DNA of 64,000 nucleotides from Papaver somniferum (GCF_003573695.1 NW_020635485.1:1247829-1311828), one strand, 5' to 3'; numbered from the stretch's first letter, positions 10,132-21,715 are shown. The notes: generated by a model from the sequence alone, not told the origin. Numbers and translations are program-made.

Positions 10132-11760
10132 TTACTTTACACACTTTGCATACAGAGGAGATTGCCTAATTACTTCAATAAGTGGAATATTCACTTGGAC
10201 CTTCTTAAAAACATCCCAAATATCCCTATCTTGTTCCACTTTTCCATTAGCTTTAGCGAACCTGCCAGGAAAAGGTATATGAGGAACATAAGTAGGAATA
10301 TGATTTTTAGTGTTGGAAATAGGCACCTCGGAAGTTTGGGGGAAATCAACATCCTTTTCCTCCAAAACTAGTTCCTTCGGGGCTTCTTCTTCACCCGAAT
10401 CAGTAATTTCAGGTTGCACAAGTCGTGTACCACTTCCAAACGTAATAGCATTGACACCATCTCTTGGGTTAAGAGGTTGGGAAGGGAGTTTCTCACCATT
10501 TTGTGCATGCAACTGATTAATCTCCTCATCCATCGAACCAACTTGTGTTTGCAAGTCCTTGACTGCACCCTCCGTTCTTTGTATAAAATATTTCAGCAAC
10601 TCTTCCATATTGGACCCTTGATTTTGAGGTTGTTGTTGTTGTGGTTGACCAACTTGTGATTGCAACTCCTTAATTGCATTATCTGTTTTCTGCTGATTTA
10701 ATTTCGCTAGTTGTTGATTTTGTTGTACCACGGACATTAGAGCCTCCACCAAAGTAACCATCTTTGCCAATTCTGAATTTTGGGCTTGTTGCGGTTGTTG
10801 CACTTGTTGTTGGAACTCACTCGGATGGTTGTAAACAGAACTTGTACTTGCAACTTTATCGTAAGTGTTGGAGTAAATACCATACGGCTGAGTTGAGAAT
10901 ATAGCATTGACATGCTCTACGTTCTCATAAGCTGGGTGTGATGGTTTTACAACCACTGCTGCAATTTGTTGCATCATTGCCATCATATTGCTCATTTGTT
11001 GACGTAATTCCATAATCTCGTCAACTTGATTAACTCCCTTGGTAGGTGGTTCTGATCCACGACTTGAAAATTGTTTAGAATTTGCTTCCATACTCTTAAT
11101 CAACTCTCTATCTTGGATCACCGTCTTGTTCATAAGTGCACCACCACTTGCAGCGTCAATAAGATTCCTATCATTTGCTTGGAGACCTTCATAGAAGTAT
11201 TGGATAATCATTGCGTCACTAAATTGGTGGTGAGGGAATCTTGCTACCAATCTATTGTACCGTTCCCAACATTCATACAACGATTCCCCCACACTTTGTT
11301 TCATCCCACAAATCTCCTTGCGAATTTGAGTCGCTTTCGACGCAGGAAAATATCTCTCCAAGAAAAGTCTCTTCAACCCATTCCATGTTGTAATACTACC
11401 AGTCGGTAAGTAATATAACCAATCTTTAGCTGCATCGAGTAAAGAGAAAGGAAAAGCACGCAACATTCCTTCATCTTCATTAGCTCCATTAGGTATCATG
11501 TTTGTCATCAACCATTGAAACTCCATAAGATGCTTGTTCGGATCTTTCCATACACATCCATGGAACTTTGGTATTTGACTGATCAACCCTGACTTGATAT
11601 CAAAAGTGGAAGTTTCTCCAATACACCATTGTTGTTGATCCAACTTCTGAGAAGCTAGCTCCTTGAGTGTGCGATTTGCATTACCCATTGTTTCTCCCAA
11701 TTTGTATTTCAGTAAGGTACCTGAAACACAATTCTCAAAAACAAGTGAGAAACAAGACAA
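10132..11760 (-). CDS. Gag polyprotein of element B
   Basis: This long uninterrupted frame (542 codons) would form the particle core. Residues of about 60-210 form the Retrotrans_gag domain: 'FHGCVWKDPNKHL', 'AFPFSLLDAAKDWLYYLP', 'WNGLKRLFLERYFP', then the 'SLYECWERYNRLVARFPHH' block and 'FYEGL'. Residues of about 330-440 are Gln/Pro-rich with repeated 'ELQSQVGQPQQQ' and coiled-coil-like segments. The C-terminus is acidic. No CCHC zinc knuckle is visible, as is usual in Athila/Tat. The more likely start is the internal Met before 'GNANRTLKEL' (residue 25), because the first 24 residues overlap probable leader. The frame is intact, unlike most others in this window, which suggests fairly recent activity supplied in trans. 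Confidence 0.85.
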   Translation of the reverse strand: MSCFSLVFENCVSGTLLKYKLGETMGNANRTLKELASQKLDQQQWCIGETSTFDIKSGLISQIPKFHGCVWKDPNKHLMEFQWLMTNMIPNGANEDEGMLRAFPFSLLDAAKDWLYYLPTGSITTWNGLKRLFLERYFPASKATQIRKEICGMKQSVGESLYECWERYNRLVARFPHHQFSDAMIIQYFYEGLQANDRNLIDAASGGALMNKTVIQDRELIKSMEANSKQFSSRGSEPPTKGVNQVDEIMELRQQMSNMMAMMQQIAAVVVKPSHPAYENVEHVNAIFSTQPYGIYSNTYDKVASTSSVYNHPSEFQQQVQQPQQAQNSELAKMVTLVEALMSVVQQNQQLAKLNQQKTDNAIKELQSQVGQPQQQQPQNQGSNMEELLKYFIQRTEGAVKDLQTQVGSMDEEINQLHAQNGEKLPSQPLNPRDGVNAITFGSGTRLVQPEITDSGEEEAPKELVLEEKDVDFPQTSEVPISNTKNHIPTYVPHIPFPGRFAKANGKVEQDRDIWDVFKKVQVNIPLIEVIRQSPLYAKCVK

Positions 11761-11831
11761 GAAAAAAAAAGCAAATATGAAAGCAGAAATGATGATAAGA
11801 AACTAAAAACTTAATAACAAGCCGTATGCCT

Positions 11832-11848
11832 CCCCGGCAGCGGCGCCA
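11832..11848 (-). promoter_or_regulatory. Primer binding site of element B, tRNA-Asp type
   Basis: The minus strand reads TGGCGCCGCTGCCGGGG, identical to that of element A, and lies about nine bases from the LTR end. Confidence 0.85.
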
Positions 11849-11857
11849 AAATTTGAT

Positions 11858-12188
11858 TGTTGTCAGCCGTGCAAAAATAATTCACTTTCTCACTCAGTTA
11901 CGGGGAACTGACCGCCTAACTTTTTCTTGCTCAACTGTCAGTTACGGGGAACTGAAAGTTTATTCTTCGCCTCCTTTGCACAACCTTAGCCCGCTCCAAG
12001 TATAACTCACCAGTGTTTTGATTTTGCTTCTTCCACACTCCGAATGAACGTTTCCTCCTTCTTTTCCTCCCAATGACTCTATTGCACCTAATAGCTCAAA
12101 ACTAAACATAAGAGATGCAATTCACAAGGATAATAGCAAAGAAAGCATAAATATCTGATATGAAATTAGGTGTTTACAACACCTATCA
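11858..12188 (-). repeat. 5' LTR of element B (about 330 bp)
   Basis: It aligns with 7199-7500 and shares the end at plus-strand 'acacctatca'. It contains a duplicated 'cagttacggggaactga' segment (about 11894 and 11938) that corresponds to the two hairpins in the 3' LTR. No obvious TATA box was found. An LTR of this size is short for the Athila/Tat group, so it may be a shrunken derivative. Confidence 0.75.
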
Positions 12189-12948
12189 ACTACCCTTCCT
12201 CTCAAGATGCAAAATCTCGAACCGTCGAAAGTCACCACCGAGCCGGCAAGTTTCCCAAGCTCAACTTGCCAAACAACAACAAAATGCTACATGTTTTCCA
12301 CAAAAACACTCGAGACATCAACACATGTCACAAACTGGGGGATGCTCATTGGGTTTGGCGGTTTACAGCGTGCGGCGTACACTACGCCCGTTATAAAACA
12401 GTGTCATAAGGATGAGGCGGTTAGTAAATACAGGGAATAATGGTGAAACACTTTCTTTTATGGAACATAAATTCCAGGCGTTACCGGTTACCACCTCCTC
12501 CCATTTACTCATACGTTTTCCATTTCTTACGAGACCAAAGTACGTTTCACTTCGACTTGTATAAATAGGTCTTACCTATTTCCATCGAACAACAAGTTCA
12601 GGTCAGGAGCATACAACACTCAGAAATATTTGCTAGCTTTTCATCTGTTATCTTCCGACTTTCTGATACAAGTCGTAAAAACAACTACTCTTTCAGAATC
12701 AACTATTCTGGTCTCAACACTCTCTTCGCTCTCCTTCCCAAAACCAACCGTTCTCCTTCGCTTTGTGACCGAAGCAAGTCTGGAACGACCATTTTTGGTT
12801 TAGGCCGGATTTATACAGATTGATCTCTCGAATCTAAAGTACTCCTTGCAGTACATTGTTTAGGGTTTAAACTCGTTTCTCACCCACACACCCGAAATTA
12901 CCAAAATCAGCAGAAATCGTTTTCACCCTCAAACACTTGGTAAACAAA
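12189..12948 (+). repeat. LTR-like fragment, plus orientation
   Basis: No gene. The stretch has the look of a gypsy-type LTR: 'cacaaactggggg' near 12335, a TATAAATA box at 12560-12567, and a downstream pyrimidine- and CA-rich leader with 'cgaacaac' and 'ctcttcgctctcc' words. There is no second copy and no primer site in the window, so it may be a solo LTR or a truncated end. It is cut on its left by element B and on its right by the miniature element at 12949. Confidence 0.4.
12560..12567 (+). promoter_or_regulatory. TATA box of the LTR-like fragment
   Basis: TATAAATA, followed about 30 bp downstream by a CA-rich putative start region near 12590-12600. This is a motif-only call. Confidence 0.4.
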
Positions 12949-13106
12949 AGTTGTTCACATGAAAAAAACTGACTGTATTTTCTTATACCAGCTAAGTTGG
13001 CTTTCTGCACAACACTTGTTTACAGACACATTTTCATCACATTACTCAACATTCTCCTCCTGAATGTGATGATCCACAACGCCAAGTTCAGATTCTATTG
13101 ATCGAT

Positions 13107-13119
13107 GCTCTGATACCAA
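13107..13119 (-). promoter_or_regulatory. Primer binding site, initiator tRNA-Met type
   Basis: The minus strand reads TTGGTATCAGAGC, complementary to the 3' end of initiator tRNA-Met. It lies one base from the LTR end '...CGAACA'. Confidence 0.8.
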
Positions 13120-13120
13120 T

Positions 13121-13502
13121 TGTTCGATTTTTGGTTGAGATGATTTGAAGATTAAGATGATTTTGATTTGATAACGAAGAAGTGGGAAACTAATAGTTTC
13201 TTCTCTCTCTTGTCTTTTCTTGAGTAATCTCTCTCAATAATCATTTTTCTCTCTATTACAGGGTCAATATAAGACCTTAGAGATAAGATGACACGTGGAC
13301 TCCCAAACTGCTCCTAAATTCTTTGACTCTAAAAGAGACACATACAAATATGTACAAAAAATATATTTTGTAAACAGAACTTGTTCACATGAATAAAACT
13401 GACTGCATTTTCTTATGCCACCAAAGTTGTCATTCTGCACGACACTTGTTCATAGACACATTTTCTGCACAACACTTTTCACAACACATTTTCATCACAT
13501 TA
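13121..13502 (-). repeat. 5' LTR of the miniature element
   Basis: About 380 bp. A TATA-like 'TATATTGACC' on the minus strand near 13265-13275 precedes an 'agagagaaaaatg' leader, a common copia arrangement. The outer boundary is uncertain by a few bases because the two LTR copies diverge at the very end ('ctcaaca' versus 'cgagggata'). Confidence 0.6.
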
Positions 13503-15438
13503 CGAGGGATATAATATTTCATATTTTGTAGTTCATGAGAGATTCACGAGGGATGTAATATTGCCTATTTTGTGGTTCATGGGAGATGTAACATTCAATC
13601 TCTACAAAAGTTCTCACTCTTAAATTTGTAAACAACTTTCTTTTCATGGATTTTGTTGATTCTCGAGTGAATGTTATTAGATGCCTCTATTTCTTGTTGT
13701 ACTTTTATATGAATTCAGGTTTAATTCTATGTCCATTCATGAATCCAATCCACTGATCCAGTACATGTGCATCCACCCATATATTGGGGTGGTATATGCA
13801 GTACACCTTAAGAGAAAACAGAGTTAATGAGAAGGAGAGAGAGATCGCGGGACAACAATTCGTGATTGAGGTTGGAAATTGTAGATTTTTGGCATCCAAC
13901 AATGGTTTTTAAGAAAAATAGTTTGTAGAAAGCCCATTATTCTGCAACATTGGGCCAATCGCTGTAATACATCCGTTGTAGAGATTTTTTTTTTCTTTTC
14001 TTGTAGTGTTCTTTGAGAGCTTCTTGTTCTTTGCAAAAAAATTGCAACTTTTTCCAATCTCTTTAATGTACGATCAAAAATGAGTGCTGAGACCACTAAG
14101 GGATACTAAACTATGGAATTGTAGTAAATAAATGAGAAAAAAAACTTTTGCTGCCAGGTTTGCACTCTACTCTAAAACTCACGCATACATGTACCTTCCT
14201 GATTTCCTCTTCCTCCAAATTGACAAACAACTCTGGTGTCCCACAACCACACATTCCTTTTCCTGAAAATCCATACCATGTTGAAACTAGTCATACCATG
14301 ATAATGTTCTGCATGAACACCACTTGATGTAGGTCTTTTCACTAAAAAATAACACATCCCCTGAATCTTGCCCATTTTCAATGAAAATGAACCAGAAACT
14401 TGCATTGATACTTGAAACAGAGTGCAAAAAGAGAGAAATAAAAGATGTATCATTGACGAACCCCACGGAAATGGGACGGAGGGAGTAACACAATAATATG
14501 TGAAACTACCTCGTGAAACTATCTCTAAAATGATAATCTGATTCACTGCTCCTACACCACTTCAGTTAACCTATTCAGGGTAAACTAGGGAAAAATACCT
14601 AAATGAATTTCAGAATGAGGTGTTTGACTAGAACTCTGAGAGGCAAAATTGAAACCCTAGTTTACAAGAAGAGACCAAGTTGAGAAATAATTAGAAATAT
14701 AACAATTAATAAGATTAACAAAAGAATGAAAAACCTAGCTCCATTATTCAACACACTAGAGTACTTAGTAAAGCACCATGAATTATTCACCCTCACAAAG
14801 CATAACTTGGATAATGAAGTAATAAAAGCAGTAAAGGATAAAGAACACCAGGCCACATTCTCAATTGAATACTGACTCATTAAAGAGAACATGTACTTAA
14901 CATATCTCATCAATTTCAATCCCATGACAACATCTTCAGTTTCATCATTAAACTCGCAAGCCAACTCACTCGTGATGTCTTACATGACAAAGACTGTACC
15001 AAAACTAACAACAGTTGGATGAACTGAAAATAAGTAACATGAATTGCGCAACAAACACTCACTTCACAACTCAGACACACTTCTCATTCTGTGCAGTTAA
15101 CCTGCACAACTTCTCAACTCAGACACACTAAGCTTCTCCTCAGCTACATGCTTAATCCTTTTTGACGACGTTGCAGTAAAGTATCAGGATCAAATCTAAC
15201 TTCACAATATAACTAGATTGCTTATTTTCAGGATCAAATCTAAGTGAATGTTTACTGCTGGTTTCATATAAAACATATGTTGCGTTTTGAACTCTCAATT
15301 CCAGAAACGCTAATGATAAGAGTTATGAACTAGAGCCTCCCTAACTACGTGATATAAAATAAAGTCTGTATACTTCTGGACGAGTATAATTAAATTTTTC
15401 ATTCCATCCAACCAACAAAGGAAACAAAAATGGGCCAC
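13503..15438. other. Region without a recognisable gene
   Basis: The stretch holds AT-rich single-copy-looking DNA. A 124-codon minus-strand frame (14172-14546) and a 100-codon frame (14662-14964) show no motif I can place. At 14473-14487 the plus strand has 'gggacggagggagta', which matches one end of Stowaway-type miniature elements, but no partner end was found within 400 bp on the left. Around 13503-13590 there are two imperfect copies of 'gagggatataatatt...gttcatgrgaga'. Confidence 0.3.
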
Positions 15439-15461
15439 AATATATATATATATATATATAT
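15439..15461. repeat. (AT)n microsatellite at the viral insert edge
   Basis: About 11 AT units. The next bases begin the pararetroviral sequence in the middle of its primer-site region, so the repeat marks the integration junction. Confidence 0.9.
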
Positions 15462-16195
15462 GATACCAAAACGTTCCCAGGTTTTATATAATCTTTATAT
15501 TAAAACAGAATATATAATTAAAACCTATAAACAGAATATATTATGAAAACTAATAAATAGAAATAGTGATTGAAAGATAATTTAGAAAATGATTAATAGA
15601 AAATTAAAAGGAATCTTCATAATTAAAAGAAACTTAAAACATAGATAACAGGTAGAGATACTTACAAAGTAGTCTTTTATTCCTTAATAGATAGCACACC
15701 AAACAACTTCAAACTCACACTTAGAACATAAAAACACTCACAAACTATCACTCTCAAAGCAGGAAACACTCAGAAACTTTCACTCTCAAACTTATAGACA
15801 ATGACTCTTGAAAACTAAAAACTTGCCCTTTACCTTTCCCTTAATGAGTATTTATATAGGGGAAAGTTTGCAAGAAACAAAAGAGATAAGATTTTCTTTT
15901 TTGAGAATCCTATCTATAATTACAACAACCTATAAGTGGTAGACAAGTGGAAGACATATTTAAGGTGGAAATCTTAGATAAGATTTACCTTTTTTTTTTG
16001 GAAAATATTAAACCTTTTCACTTTTACTATTTTGAAGCAAATACGTGTCCTTGATGAATAGTGGAGTCGATCCTGCTTCCTGTTGATGAAAAGTTGACCT
16101 TTTTTTTTTTTTGCCGGAAAATAATTAAAATTTTCCTATCTTCTTCGAACCATTTAAACCCTAAATCATTCCAAAGCAATCATCACCATTTGCAT
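15462..16195 (-). promoter_or_regulatory. Viral intergenic region and promoter, left unit
   Basis: Non-coding. It contains the transcription promoter (TATA at 15849-15858, minus strand) and the leader that follows it. It is near-identical to 21863-22549. Differences include a short tandem 'cctttacctttccc' versus 'ccctttccc', and an extra 12-bp piece near 15945 in this copy. Confidence 0.75.
15849..15858 (-). promoter_or_regulatory. Viral TATA box, left unit
   Basis: TATATAAATA on the minus strand, about 400 bp upstream of the primer site. This is the usual place for the pregenomic RNA promoter. Confidence 0.65.
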
Positions 16196-17995
16196 TTAGG
16201 TCTTCTGTATTTTCCGATTTATCTCTTTTTCCTCAAAGGTTTTTGACGAGGACGGTTGGGAACCCAAATCTTCTTTATCAAGTGCCTCCAAAATCTGCTT
16301 CTTAAATTCTTCCTTTGAAAAGTCCCCGTGCCTATGCTTTAGTGCGAGTATGTGGGTTGAGAATTCCATCGGCATTGAGATGGTTGATGCCGATACCATA
16401 AGCTGACCTGCAACAAACTGCATGTTAAATGTAGATGGTTGTAGATGTGCTGCATTATATCTATCCCACCATTTGATATATAATTGCCTTTCTAAATAAG
16501 GGATATAATCCCAATCAGGATCATTATCTTGTGGAATCGAATAATTCCATCTTAGAATCCATGGGATTTCATACAGTATAAAGAACCACTGCATTAATCT
16601 TCTTATATCATAAGATTGGCTATTAGCCTTGATAAACTTATTTAACATATCTACAATATATGCAGGTAAAATCTCTGGGCATGGCCCCCAGCTACTTAGC
16701 TTAGCTCTGAACCAATTTGGTAGCTCTTTGATTGTATTGAGTTTAAAACCAATATACCAGGAATGAGAGAATCTCTAAGTTTGATAGCAAAAAATATGTG
16801 TCCATGCTTTAATATAATCAGTATAAGAATATGATCTTGGTTTGATATGGGGGTGATCATTAAATTTTTTTAACCCATGAGGGTTCATTCCCCAATCTCG
16901 GTATGATAATACCTTAAGAATAACAAGCTTGGAGAACGCAGGAGGACCATTACCATTACTGTTGGCCGTGTTATGTGTTAAAAGGATAGATCCAGTCTCT
17001 ATGAGTATTGTTTCATAAAACTCTCTAGTTTTACCATAATGTGGTAAAATATGATCTTTTAAGTACATGCTTGCAACTTCTGCAGGATCTCTATTAGCAT
17101 GTTCTGTTTCTATCGCTAAAAGCGGTATTGATGTGGACATTATAAATGCCGACTTTTCTTCTGAAGAAGAATATTGTTTTCCCTTATTTGGGTTTCCTTT
17201 AATCATAATAGGATTACTTTTGTTCCTTTTATTAGGAGATGGGTAAGAAAATTGAAGAGCCTTTCCCCTAGTTATCTGGCAGTCCATGCTTCCCCTGCAA
17301 AATTCACGAGTTAAGAAATCAGGTAGAGAATTAGTTTCACCTTTTATATATTCAATTTTTAAATCAAACGCTGATAAAATGGCTTGCCATCTTGCAAAAA
17401 TTTGCCGAGAGGCTAAATTTTTAACATCCTTTACCAATACTTCCTTAGCTGCCTGACAATCCACTCTAATAAGAAATTCCTGGTTTAACAAATCACTTTC
17501 AAATTTAGTAACACAATGAATTATTGCCAATATTTCTTTTTTAATGGTTGAGTAATTTTGTTGTGCCGATTTCCATACACCTGAGGTATATCTTACTAAT
17601 TGCTCTTTATTATGAATCCTTTGTTTAAGGATTCCTCCATATCCGACATCTGAAGCATCAGTCTCAACTATTTTGTAGGCTGTTGGATTCGCTATAGTTA
17701 GGCATGGCAATTCTTTAGCTTTAGCTTTGATTTTTATAACAGCAGTTGTATGCTCACTGCTCCAATTAGCAGGGTTTTTCCGTAATCTTGCATATAGAGG
17801 TTTGCTATCCTTAGCTAAATCCTTATAAAAATCTGCTATATAATTTAAGCTTCCTAAGAATCTTTGTAATTGTTTTTTATCCTTGATTTCATCAGGAAAT
17901 TTATCAGCAAAGGATATAGCCCGTTCTATAGGTATTATAGTACCTTTATTAATATTGTGACCAAGGAATCTAACCTGGGTTTGAAATATTTTCAT
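16196..17995 (-). pseudogene. Viral RNase H and C-terminal extension, left unit
   Basis: The frame 17995-16775 carries the end of the reverse transcriptase thumb ('FLGHNI' and the 'QRFLGSLNYI' connection) and an RNase H domain. Visible RNase H residues are the 'TDASDVGYGG' Asp, the Glu in 'KKEILAI', and the Asp in 'RVDCQAA'. After RNase H comes a basic linker and a roughly 330-residue Trp/Tyr-rich extension that I cannot assign. A frameshift or stop near 16760 separates it from 16648-16196, which continues the same extension. The frame is also broken upstream at about 17995, in a T-run. Confidence 0.8.
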
Positions 17996-18667
17996 TTTTT
18001 GCAGATACCACTAATCCGGCCTGTTTTACTATTTTGAGGAATATTGATAAGTGTTTAAAATGTTGCTCAATTGATTCAGAATATATTAATACATCATCAA
18101 TGTATACAATTGTAAAAGTTGAATAAGAATTAAATATGTTATTCATAATATGTTGAAATTCTGATGGAGCATTTTTTAAACCAAATGGCATAACATTCCA
18201 TTCATAATGTCCAAAGGGAACCGTAAATGCAGTTTTATACTTGTCTTTTTCTGCGATTTGAATTTGCCAATATCCTGACTTTAAGTCAAATTTTGAAAAT
18301 ATGACAGCATTATGTAATCTATCTAAAAGATTTTTTTATTAGGAATTGGATACCTAATCCATCTTAATGCTTTATTCAAAGGCTTATAGTTGATGACTAA
18401 TCTCGGAACTCCTCTTTCTAATTCAGCTGCTTTTTCTACATAAAATGCAGGACAACTCCAAGGAGAGTAACTTTTTCTAATCAAACCTTTATCTAGTAAA
18501 TCTTGAATTTCAGATTTACATATTTCTAATAATCTATTGTTCATTTGAATTGGTCTGGCTTTTGTTGGAATCATTTTTTCAGAAAAATCTGGTTCATAAG
18601 GTAATTCTACTATATGTTGTTTTCTTTCCCAGAATGCATTTGGGATTTCAGCACAAACTTCTTTCAC
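17970..18667 (-). pseudogene. Viral reverse transcriptase, left unit
   Basis: Two frames, 18667-18323 and 18191-17970, cover the reverse transcriptase palm and fingers. The first has the 'RLVINYKPLNKAL' strand and breaks in a T-run near 18330 where the right unit has one base more. The second has 'MPFGLKNAPSEFQ' and the catalytic 'YIDDVLIYS' motif with both aspartates present. The segment between them (18192-18322) is in yet another frame but readable. The catalytic residues therefore survive while the reading frame does not. Confidence 0.8.
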
Positions 18668-18734
18668 TAGAAGATCATTAAAATCATTGATTTGTTTTTG
18701 GAGTTTTGGGCAATTTAGTTTCTCTTCTATTTGC

Positions 18735-19376
18735 TTATATTGAATCTCCTCTTTTAAGAAGAAACAAAATTTTCTTTGTGCTTGATTTTTTCTTGAACCT
18801 GGTTAATAAATTTTTGCCTAGGTTCAGAGACAAATTCAAATAATATTTTATGTCCCTGAATGAGGGCTTCAATGCCGTATTGTTAATACTTAACGGGTAT
18901 AACATATTCAAGAATGGAGTCCCTAATATGCAGGATTGAGATAAATTCTTTACCATGATAAATGGTGTCGCTAGACAAATACCATTATTACACACCGCAG
19001 CATCAGATAATTTGTAATTAATTATCAATTTGTTTCCATCTGCAGTATTAAGAACTTGGGTTGTTTTGCTAAAATACTTTGTGGGAACTAATCCTTCATT
19101 TAAGCAGTTTAGATCTGCACCCGAATCTATGAGTGCCATAGTTTCAAAACGGTATTCTTTTCCTATGATTAGGGTGACTAAGGTGTACCACTTTTGAGTG
19201 ATTACTTTATCTATTATATTAATGAATTGCATGTTTTCGATATCCTGGTTATTAGTAGGTGATTCTGGTTTATCTATATGTGTAGTAATATGAGCCTGGT
19301 AGTTTTGTAAAATTTCATCAAAAGAGTTTTCTTCTTGTGAGTCATACTCACAGTCTACTGGTTTATGAAGTTCCAA
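18735..19376 (-). pseudogene. Viral aspartic protease, left unit
   Basis: 213 codons. The active-site motif 'ALIDSGADLNCL' is intact near residue 90, and the second 'ILGTPFLN' motif follows about 55 residues later. A frameshift near 18880, relative to the right unit, changes the C-terminal part, where the two copies diverge. It lies between the zinc-knuckle region and reverse transcriptase, as in other members of the family. Confidence 0.75.
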
Positions 19377-19402
19377 TATCTGGACTCTTTGCTTAAGACT
19401 TC

Positions 19403-21715
19403 TTAATTCTTCTTTAACCTGATTAACTTCTGCCCTAAGATCATTGACTGATGGTTCTTTTTAATGTGATGATTTTCTACTCTTGCCATTATTTCCTTAA
19501 AACTATAAGGTTTGTAAGAAGTTTCGATTTTCTCTTGTTTTGGTGCTCTTTTAGCTACTTCAATATATTTTTCTAAAGCTATTCGCTTTGATTCTGGATT
19601 TTCAATTTTATCAATTAACTCTAATATAAAATTTTCTTCATTGGTGAGGACATTAATTCCTAGACTAGATATTTGTTTATGAAAACAATTTTTACAAGAA
19701 CAACCATCTGTACATTCATCATCCTCCAATCCTGAAATTGTCCCTGAATCATTTTCTGAGGAGGATGATTCATCCTCTTCAGATAGATCGGAGTCCATTA
19801 AGAGGACTTGTTCTAATTGACGTTTGAGACCTTCGTCTAGATTAAGCTCATTTATTTTTTGTTTTGTACGACACTTATTACTATAATGCCCAATTTTTCC
19901 ACACTTGTAACAGACCGGAAGTGACTTATTAGTCTTTTTATTTAATTGTTTGTCTTATTGTTGTTTTTCCTAAAATTGGGTCGTTTAGATTTCAATGGAT
20001 ACCTATTAGGATATCTAGTAGTCTTAGGATTGTTATGGGAAGGTGGTCGAGTACCTTTCTTCCTAGATAATAACGCGGATGGTGTATTAGTGTATCCAAA
20101 TTGCTCACAAAAATCACCTAACTCTTGCTGTTAGATAATTTATTCTTTTGTATTTGTCTATGTAGCTTTATGTCTGAGCATAAAGCTAAACCTTCACATA
20201 CAATTTCGGAAGATAGTTGGCCAAAAGTATATTCGCCATACTCAATACGTTGTTGAATATTTTTTGATTTTAGTCTATTTCTAACCCTTTCAGCAAACAG
20301 AGGGGGTAATCCTGAGACGAATTTCTCTTTCCAAAAATCAGAATTAGAGGAACAATCTTCTCTGCTAAACAATTTTGAGAAGAATACATCCTTGTACCAT
20401 CTATAATGGGAGAGGGTAGGACATTTAAGATTAATAAGTAATTCCCTAGATCTTTCCATTTGTTGGCTATTACTTCCTACAAAGTGCAGGCCAATGGTAT
20501 AAAGTAGGGTACTAACAATATCTTCCTGAGAGTATTCAGTACCATCTTCTAGCTTGATTGGTTTCTTTGCCATATAAATGCTATATTTTGCCTGGTCGGA
20601 CATATGGAAATCCCACCATCCTTTAAGTTGGCCAGTAAAGCCAGTAACTATGGATTCACAATTTGTTTTTCTGGGTTTTTAATGAGTCTAGAAGCAGAAG
20701 CATACATCGACATTTGTCTTATGATATTTACTATTTGGTATTCGTCATACCATCTATGTTCCACTCAACTATGGATCTTCCATCAAACGAAGTCTGATTC
20801 CAATTATAATCCTCTTCCAGTTGTAAATCTACCGGTGTTGGTCTAGGGTAATAATTTCTAGTAGGAACTGTCGGTGTATATTTTTTTTTCCAAAAGATAT
20901 TTTATTAATGTCATCAGAATTGTTGTTAATATTACCAGAATTTGATGAATGAAAAATTTCTTCCAGTTCTTCTATATCTATATCACTGTATTCTTCGTGT
21001 TTGGATAGAACATTTATTCCTTCTTTTGATTGTTTGGATGCTTTAGATGGGCCTGAAGCAGATAAGCTTAATTTTCCTAGCTTTTCTACTACTGCATCTA
21101 CAAAGCTATTATCTGGGTTGGACAACCTGAAGACATTTGGATCTATTATTGGGTTTGGTTTAAATAATAATCCACTAGATGGTGCCGGATTAAGTTTAAG
21201 CTCATTAGGTTGTATATGTTGGATTTTATCCTTGTTTAATAAGCCTTCAATTCTTGTCGTTTGTTTTCCTATTGAATGTAAATATAAATTGGTGTAGTTA
21301 TTTTGTTGTATTAACTGAACAATATCTTTATGGTTAGCTACTGAATCAGTTTCTTATGTTCTAATTTGTGTGGGGCTGCTATAGCACCTTTGATATCAAG
21401 GACTACTTCTGGTGGATGGATTGACTGAATAACATTTCCATCTTTTGTCGTATAAGATTGAAACTGAGTTTTCAACATATTAAGCGATCTCTTATATTTA
21501 TTTAAATTGTAAGTTTTGGTAAAATCTTCAAACCAGGTGAAAAATGGGTTTGGATTTTTATTATGACTTAAGTATAGAGCATAAGTTTTATATATTCTTG
21601 TTCTTATATTAGAACTAAAGTTGGATTCAAACCAAGTGTGAGTTTTGCCTGGTCGGTCAGGCAATGAACTGACCAATAGAAGAGCACCATCTATGTTTGA
21701 GAGTAGCTTATACAT
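19403..21715 (-). pseudogene. Viral capsid region, left unit, broken into several frames
   Basis: Frames 21715-21338, 21125-20829, 20603-20118 and 19798-19403 are successive parts of one capsid precursor. The first carries a one-base loss near 21351 relative to the right unit. The next contains an acidic Ser/Asn-rich stretch. The third is the capsid core ('KCPTLSHYRWYKDVF' type). A CCHC zinc knuckle (C-x2-C-x4-H-x4-C) lies at about 19872-19914. The last is acidic and ends before protease. The N-terminal 25 residues of the first frame do not match the right unit, and no movement protein lies upstream. Confidence 0.8.

Larger units (their letters stand above)
7199..12188 (-). mobile_element. 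Element B: Athila/Tat-like retrotransposon with gag and protease only
   Basis: This minus-strand element is bounded by two similar short LTRs (7199-7500 and 11858-12188). It has a tRNA-Asp-type primer site next to the right LTR and a polypurine tract next to the left one. It encodes Gag and an aspartic protease. Immediately after the protease, the sequence jumps to the post-pol motif and the 3' tail shared with elements A and C. Reverse transcriptase, RNase H and integrase are absent. It is therefore a non-autonomous derivative. No clean 5-bp target duplication was found: 'actac' follows 12188, but no match precedes 7199. Confidence 0.8.
12949..13502 (-). mobile_element. Miniature copia-type LTR element (TRIM-like)
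   Basis: On the minus strand the order is LTR (13502-13121), primer site (13119-13107), about 45 bp, polypurine tract (13062-13052), then the start of a second LTR (13051-12949) that is cut off. The two LTR starts share about 100 bp, for example 'catcacatta', 'cagacacatttt'-like and 'gttcacatgaa.aaaactgactg' blocks. The whole internal region is about 69 bp and non-coding. That fits the terminal-repeat-in-miniature class, or a copia element with an extreme internal deletion. Confidence 0.65.

Noticed and set aside
12160..12440. Three overlapping 77-79-codon plus-strand frames
   Set aside because: They lie in LTR-type sequence and overlap each other in different frames. They are typical chance frames.
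14473..14487. Stowaway MITE
   Set aside because: Only one terminal motif is present. No inverted partner or TA duplication was found within 400 bp.
14172..14546. 124-codon minus-strand frame considered as a gene
   Set aside because: No domain, no homologous frame in the window and no splice context. Part of it overlaps a Stowaway-like terminus.
16061..16246. Plus-strand 61-codon frame
   Set aside because: It lies antisense to the viral C-terminal extension and intergenic region.
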